From Chlorobiota bacterium (GTDB taxonomy: Bacteria; Bacteroidota; Ignavibacteria; Ignavibacteriales; Ignavibacteriaceae), in the NCBI GenBank assembly GCA_008363265.1, contig RHKR01000061.1:1947-10973 (forward strand): 9,027 nt of DNA. Direction: 5' to 3'. The notes beneath the pieces are model-generated. The model was not told the origin of the DNA, searched no databases, and worked only from the letters and a program-made list of their open reading frames with translations. A program made the translations under genes and the position numbers. Below, in pieces: positions 5,491 through 9,027 of this stretch; position 1 is the stretch's first letter, and every line of letters starts with the position of its first letter.

Positions 5491-7323
5491 ATGGAAGAAA
5501 GAATAATAGAATGTGTTCCCAATTTTTCCGAGGGACAGAATCCTGATACAATAAAACAGATAACCAACGCGATCGAAGCCGTTGAGGGGGTAAAACTTCT
5601 TAATGTTGACCCCGGTTTCGAGATGAACCGCACAGTTGTAACATTCATCGGCTCACCCGAAGCAGTTGCAGAGGCGGCATTTCAGAGCATCAAAAAGGCT
5701 TCCGAACTTATCGACATGGCGAAGCACAAAGGCTCCCACCCCAGGATGGGCGCGACCGATGTTTGTCCCTTCATCCCCGTGAGCGGCGTGACCACCGAAG
5801 AGGCGATCAAAATTTCGCATGAAGTGGCGGCGCGTGTAGGCTCCGAACTCGGTATCCCCGTTTACATGTATGAACTGTCGCAGAGTGACCCGAAGAGGAA
5901 GAACCTCGCGATGATCCGTCAGGGTGAGTACGAAGCCCTTGAAGATAAAATGAAGAAACCGGAATGGAAGCCCGACCACGGCCCCGTTGAATTCAACGCC
6001 AAAGCCGGTGCCACCGTAATGGGCGTTCGCGAATTCCTGATCGCCTACAATATCAACCTTAACACCCGTGAAGTGAAGGCTGCCACAGATATCGCGTTCG
6101 AACTGCGCGAAAAAGGGCGTTCGGCCAGATCAGGCGGAAGCGGCGCGTTCTATTATAAGAGACCGACAATTCTGAAATACAAAGAGGGGCACTACCCATC
6201 CGGCCTGGATGATTTTATTGGCACAACGATCGAAGAAACAGCCGCTCACTGTAAGTCCAAATACGGTTTCGACCTCTATGAACTCCTTGAACTGAACGGA
6301 ATCAACCCTCAGAAACCAGAAGGTGAATCGGTTAAGATCCCCGGCAAGTTCAAAAACTGCAAAGCGATCGGCTGGATGGTACCCGAATATGACAGAGCGC
6401 AGATCTCGATCAACCTGACCGATTACAAAACCACCTCGATGCATCATGTTTACGAGGAAGCAAAGAAGCTCGCCGAAGCAAGGGGCATAACCATCACCGG
6501 CAGTGAGATCGTTGGAATGGTGCCGTTCAGGGCACTTTATGAGAGCGGGCTCTTCTATCTGAAGAGGCAGGAGCGCCCAGCGGGCATCCCCGTTATGGAT
6601 GTGCTTAAGACTGCGTCACAGTCGCTCGGTCTTAATGATGTTTCCCCATTCAGGATCGAGGAGAGGGTGCTCGGTCTGCCCAAATACGATGAAAAAGCCC
6701 TTTCGTCTCTTTCTGTTGCCGGATTCGCTGATGAGGTTTCGAGGGAATCCCCCGCTCCGGGTGGTGGTTCTGTAGCCGCGATGGCCGGAGCGATCGGTGC
6801 CGCACTTGCTTCGATGGTGGTTAACCTTACCGCTTACAAAAAAGCCACCGGTGAACACGATGCCATGCTAGACGACCTCTCCGTACGCGCTCAGGAGATA
6901 AAAGACAAGCTCATAAAAAATATCGATGACGACTCCAACGCGTTCAATGAATACATGGAAGCGATGCGTCTGCCGCAATCCAATCCCGAAGAAAAAGCTG
7001 TCCGCCTCGAAGCGATGCAGACCGGACTGAAAAAAGCCGTTCAGGTTCCCCTCACCACCGCGAAACTCAGCTATGAAGCGATCAAGATCTGCGAAGTGGT
7101 GAAGAAGCATGGTAACCCCAATTCGATCACCGATGTAACAGTTGGTGCGCGTATCGCCCTCACCGGCGTAGAAGGCGGCGTGCTGAACGTCCTCATCAAC
7201 CTGAAAGACATCAAAGACGCAGCATACGTAGCAAAAATGAAGACCGAATGCAAAGCCTTGATGGCAGATGCAACAGGGTTATCGCAAAAAATATTGGCTG
7301 AAGTGATCGAGAGGTTAGGATAG
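5491..7323 (+). CDS. ftcD: Bifunctional glutamate formimidoyltransferase / formimidoyltetrahydrofolate cyclodeaminase
   Basis: A 610-residue cytoplasmic fusion enzyme of histidine breakdown. It moves the formimidoyl group from N-formimidoyl-glutamate to tetrahydrofolate, then releases ammonia to give 5,10-methenyl-THF. ATG 5491 is chosen because MEERIIECVPNFSEG is the usual family start and GAGGA (5479-5483) sits 7 bases before it; the in-frame TTG at 5461 adds only 10 unmatched residues. The transferase N-domain is about residues 1-180, with HKGSHPRMGATDVCPFIP (79-96); H83 fits the catalytic His of the mammalian enzyme. The second transferase domain covers about 181-370. The cyclodeaminase domain is about 405-605, with SPAPGGGSVAAMAGAIGAA (420-438) and DDDSNAF (479-485). 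An extra segment of about 75 residues lies between REKGR (206-210) and KAIGW (291-295), which are nearly adjacent in mammalian FTCD. No other hut genes are in view. The stop codon is only 2 bp from a repeat block. Confidence 0.95.
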   Translation: MEERIIECVPNFSEGQNPDTIKQITNAIEAVEGVKLLNVDPGFEMNRTVVTFIGSPEAVAEAAFQSIKKASELIDMAKHKGSHPRMGATDVCPFIPVSGVTTEEAIKISHEVAARVGSELGIPVYMYELSQSDPKRKNLAMIRQGEYEALEDKMKKPEWKPDHGPVEFNAKAGATVMGVREFLIAYNINLNTREVKAATDIAFELREKGRSARSGGSGAFYYKRPTILKYKEGHYPSGLDDFIGTTIEETAAHCKSKYGFDLYELLELNGINPQKPEGESVKIPGKFKNCKAIGWMVPEYDRAQISINLTDYKTTSMHHVYEEAKKLAEARGITITGSEIVGMVPFRALYESGLFYLKRQERPAGIPVMDVLKTASQSLGLNDVSPFRIEERVLGLPKYDEKALSSLSVAGFADEVSRESPAPGGGSVAAMAGAIGAALASMVVNLTAYKKATGEHDAMLDDLSVRAQEIKDKLIKNIDDDSNAFNEYMEAMRLPQSNPEEKAVRLEAMQTGLKKAVQVPLTTAKLSYEAIKICEVVKKHGNPNSITDVTVGARIALTGVEGGVLNVLINLKDIKDAAYVAKMKTECKALMADATGLSQKILAEVIERLG

Positions 7324-7327
7324 ACCA

Positions 7328-7380
7328 CGGATTTTAGGACGCAGATACACGCGGATTCAACAGTTTAACGCAGAGGAATT
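7328..7380 (+). repeat. Upstream direct repeat, copy 1
   Basis: Positions 7328-7380 match 7401-7453 at 45 of 53 bases, including 23 identical bases at the start (7328-7350). The copy ends in AACGCAGAGGAA (7367-7378), which recurs exactly at 7471-7482 as the ribosome-binding region of the GxxExxY gene. Confidence 0.9.
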
Positions 7381-7400
7381 ATTCAGATTCGCAGATTCAA

Positions 7401-7453
7401 CGGATTTTAGGACGCAGATACACACGGATTAAACGGATTAACGCGGATATATT
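7401..7453 (+). repeat. Upstream direct repeat, copy 2
   Basis: Second copy, offset by 73 bp from copy 1. Its part 7410-7448 is the left member of the inverted pair with 7861-7899 (34/39). Between the copies, 7383-7400 holds shorter fragments of the same vocabulary (TTCAGATTCGCAGATTCAA). Confidence 0.9.
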
Positions 7454-7475
7454 GTTATTATTCGAAAGATAACGC

Positions 7476-7487
7476 AGAGGAACTTTT
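7476..7487 (+). promoter_or_regulatory. Ribosome-binding site of the GxxExxY gene, derived from the repeat
   Basis: AGAGGAA (7476-7482) lies 5 bases before ATG 7488 and is a strong Shine-Dalgarno match. It is part of AACGCAGAGGAA, identical to the end of repeat copy 1. Confidence 0.75.
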
Positions 7488-7880
7488 ATGTATTATGAGG
7501 TATTATCAAAGGAGATCATAGGAGCTTTTTACCGGGTCCATACTGCCCTTGGTTATGGATATCTGGAGAAAGTTTATGAAAACGCTCTGGCTTATGAGTT
7601 GAAAAAACTGGGTTTTGATGCCGAGAAGCAGGTTCCGATCAAGGTTTATTATGAAGGTATTGAGGTGGGCAGTTACACAGCCGATATCCTGGTAAATGAT
7701 CTGATCATACTTGAATTAAAAGTAGCAGAGGCCATACAACCAGAGCACGAGGCCCAATTGCTCAATTACCTCAAGGCAACGGAATACGATGTTGGGTATG
7801 TACTTAATTTTGGCAAGAAAGCAACTTTTATAAGAAAGGTACTTGATAATGATAGAAAACATCCGCGAAAATCCGTTTAA
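7488..7880 (+). CDS. GxxExxY family protein (PD-(D/E)XK nuclease-like)
   Basis: A 130-residue protein, about the usual family length. The name-giving motif is GYLEKVY (G24, E27, Y30), followed by ENALAYELKKLGF. The middle resembles a PD-(D/E)XK nuclease core: VGSYTADILVND (D66), then LIILELK (E76, K78), then HEAQLLNYLKA (87-97). The family is assigned to this superfamily (PF13366/TIGR04256), but its function is not established to my knowledge. The ATG start has a strong ribosome site. The last residues (HPRKSV) and the stop codon lie inside the downstream repeat, so the C-terminus looks shaped by the repeat. Base composition appears more AT-rich than in the formimidoyltransferase and carbamoyltransferase genes on either side, and synonymous choice differs by eye. 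Both fit separate transfer of this gene (inference). Confidence 0.88.
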   Translation: MYYEVLSKEIIGAFYRVHTALGYGYLEKVYENALAYELKKLGFDAEKQVPIKVYYEGIEVGSYTADILVNDLIILELKVAEAIQPEHEAQLLNYLKATEYDVGYVLNFGKKATFIRKVLDNDRKHPRKSV

Positions 7881-7917
7881 TCTGCGTGTATCCGCGTCCT
7901 CTTCTTTGAAATCCGTG
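7861..7917 (-). repeat. Downstream inverted repeat of the GxxExxY cassette
   Basis: Read on the minus strand it begins CACGGATTT, continues GAAGAGGACGCGGATACACG and then CAGATTAAACGGATT. It matches 5285-5319 at 32/35 (over 7870-7904) and 7410-7448 at 34/39 (over 7861-7899). It overlaps the last codons of the GxxExxY gene and fills nearly all the gap to the next gene. Confidence 0.9.
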
Positions 7918-7936
7918 TAACCTTTATAAAAAAAAC

Positions 7937-9027
7937 ATGTACATACTAGGCATATCAGCATTTTATCATGATTCGGCGGCGGCGCTGCTGAAAGACGGCG
8001 AGGTGATCGCCGCGGCGCAGGAAGAGCGGTTCACACGTAAAAAGCACGACCACAACTTCCCGACCAATGCGGTGAAGTATTGCCTCAGGGAAGTGGGGAT
8101 AACCGTTTCCGATCTTGACGCGGTAGCGTTCTACGACAAGCCGTTCCTGAAGTTCAACCGCCTTCTGGAAACTTATTTAAGCTATCCCGGCCGGGGTTTG
8201 AACTCGTTCATGATGGCCATTCCGCTCTGGCTCAAGCAGAAATTGTGGATCCCCGATCTGATCGAAAAGGAGACGGGCTTCCTGGAAACCGTGCTCTATC
8301 CCGAGCATCATGAATCACACGCCGCGAGCGCGTTCTTTCCCTCGAAGTTCACAGAAGCAGCTTTTCTCACGATCGACGGAGTGGGCGAGTACGCAACTGC
8401 TTCCTACGGCATCGGCTCGGGCAACCGGGTTAAGATACTGGGTGAGATCAACTTCCCACATTCGCTAGGTCTGCTTTATTCGGCTTTCACCTACCATGCC
8501 GGATTCAAAGTTAACTCGGGCGAGTACAAGGTGATGGGTCTGGCCCCCTACGGCAAACCGGTTTATGTAGATGCCATCTACAAACATCTGATCGATCTGA
8601 AAGAAGACGGTTCGTTCAAGATGAACATGGATTATTTCGACTACAACACCGGTCTGAAAATGACCAACGACAAGTTCTCAGAACTCTTCGGCGGACCTGC
8701 CCGTGAACCGGAGACCAACCTCACTCAGCGTGAGATGGACCTCGCGTGCAGTGTTCAGGTGGTCACGGAAGAGATCATCCTCCGCATGGCGCGCCACATC
8801 CGTAAGGAAACGGGAATGAAAAATCTCGTTCTCGCCGGAGGTGTTGCCCTGAACTGCGTCGCGAACGGTATACTGCTCCGTGAAAAGATATTCGACGATA
8901 TCTGGATCCAGCCCGCCGCGGGTGATGCCGGTGGAGCCCTGGGAGCGGCGTATATTGCTTATTACCACCACTTCGACAAGCCGCCACTTCCAAAATGTGA
9001 ACGGGACCTCCAGAAGGGTTCTTCGCT
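7937..9027 (+). CDS. NodU/CmcH-family O-carbamoyltransferase, 3'-truncated
   Basis: The frame is open from ATG 7937 to the right edge (363 codons seen), so the stop lies outside. The N-terminus MYILGISAFYHDSAAALLKD and AAAQEERFTRKKHDHNFP (25-42) are typical of carbamoyltransferases. Family enzymes transfer carbamoyl from carbamoyl phosphate, through a carbamoyl-adenylate, onto a hydroxyl of a small molecule or sugar. Visible motifs of the Kae1-like domain are PEHHESHAASAFF (metal-site H124/H128), TIDGVGE (D147), GEYKVMGLAPYG (195-206), LAGGVALNCVANG (299-311) and PAAGDAGGALGAA (326-338, D330). The YrdC-like C-terminal domain, expected after about residue 370, is outside the window. The acceptor is unknown; surface glycan or natural-product tailoring are both possible. 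No good ribosome site is visible: the start is preceded by TTTATAAAAAAAAC. The nearest upstream sequence is the GxxExxY repeat, which may lie in its promoter region. Confidence 0.93.
   Translation, partial: MYILGISAFYHDSAAALLKDGEVIAAAQEERFTRKKHDHNFPTNAVKYCLREVGITVSDLDAVAFYDKPFLKFNRLLETYLSYPGRGLNSFMMAIPLWLKQKLWIPDLIEKETGFLETVLYPEHHESHAASAFFPSKFTEAAFLTIDGVGEYATASYGIGSGNRVKILGEINFPHSLGLLYSAFTYHAGFKVNSGEYKVMGLAPYGKPVYVDAIYKHLIDLKEDGSFKMNMDYFDYNTGLKMTNDKFSELFGGPAREPETNLTQREMDLACSVQVVTEEIILRMARHIRKETGMKNLVLAGGVALNCVANGILLREKIFDDIWIQPAAGDAGGALGAAYIAYYHHFDKPPLPKCERDLQKGSS

Larger units (their letters stand above)
7326..7917 (+). mobile_element. Candidate GxxExxY repeat cassette
   Basis: The GxxExxY gene is flanked by related repeats in inverted orientation. 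The outermost bases are CACGGATTT (7326-7334) and its exact complement AAATCCGTG (7909-7917). Further in, 7410-7448 matches the reverse complement of 7861-7899 at 34 of 39 bases. It sits between the stop of the formimidoyltransferase gene (2 bp away) and the start of the carbamoyltransferase gene (19 bp away), and leaves both intact. No target-site duplication is evident (left flank TAGAC, right flank TAACC), and no transposase or recombinase is encoded. Mobility is an inference from structure only. Confidence 0.5.

Noticed and set aside
7328..7453. CRISPR array
   Set aside because: There are only two or three degenerate copies, with no uniform spacers and no cas genes. Arms also occur inverted and inside a coding end.
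7410..7899. Classical insertion sequence
   Set aside because: No transposase is encoded and no target-site duplication is visible. The sole gene is a GxxExxY protein, so only a looser 'candidate cassette' is claimed.
8678..8993. Minus-strand frames near the right edge
   Set aside because: They are antisense to the carbamoyltransferase frame, whose motifs continue unbroken to the edge.

Overview
This is a roughly 9 kb chromosomal stretch with ordinary housekeeping and accessory genes, probably from a member of the Bacteroidota/Ignavibacteriota side of the FCB group. That placement is an inference. It rests on the moderate GC content, the mix of weak and strong Shine-Dalgarno sites, a bifunctional formimidoyltransferase-cyclodeaminase, a lipoprotein MsrB, a Tat-exported calcineurin-type phosphoesterase and a GxxExxY gene set in 'ACGCAGATACACGCGGATTA'-type repeats. 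No rRNA, tRNA or CRISPR was seen.

Layout. Positions 1-1407 (+) hold the 3' part of an AlbA_2 (Schlafen-type)/GHKL-ATPase regulator-like protein, cut by the left edge. It converges on and overlaps by 20 bp with msrB (1388-1924, -), which encodes a predicted lipoprotein methionine-R-sulfoxide reductase starting at TTG. After a 310-bp AT-rich spacer with a terminator-like hairpin comes a type I glutamine synthetase (2235-3617, +), followed by a strong intrinsic terminator. A Tat-signal calcineurin-like phosphoesterase (3715-5187, -) faces it. The 303-bp divergent spacer before the next gene is mostly degenerate repeat. The fused glutamate formimidoyltransferase/formimidoyl-THF cyclodeaminase (5491-7323, +) follows, then a repeat-flanked GxxExxY gene (7488-7880, +). 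Last is the N-terminal part of a NodU/CmcH-family O-carbamoyltransferase (7937 to beyond 9027, +), cut by the right edge.

How the genes relate. Most are single transcription units and do not form one pathway. Glutamine synthetase and the formimidoyltransferase/cyclodeaminase both touch glutamate, ammonia and one-carbon nitrogen metabolism, but they are separated by an opposing gene, so a joint operon is not supported.

The most notable structure is a family of short repeats. They bracket the GxxExxY gene as tandem direct copies upstream and an inverted copy downstream, giving a possible cassette of about 592 bp at 7326-7917. The repeats supply the gene's ribosome-binding site and its last codons with the stop. 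A gene-free island of the same repeats lies upstream of the formimidoyltransferase gene, so that gene is bracketed by near-identical inverted copies (32/35 bases).
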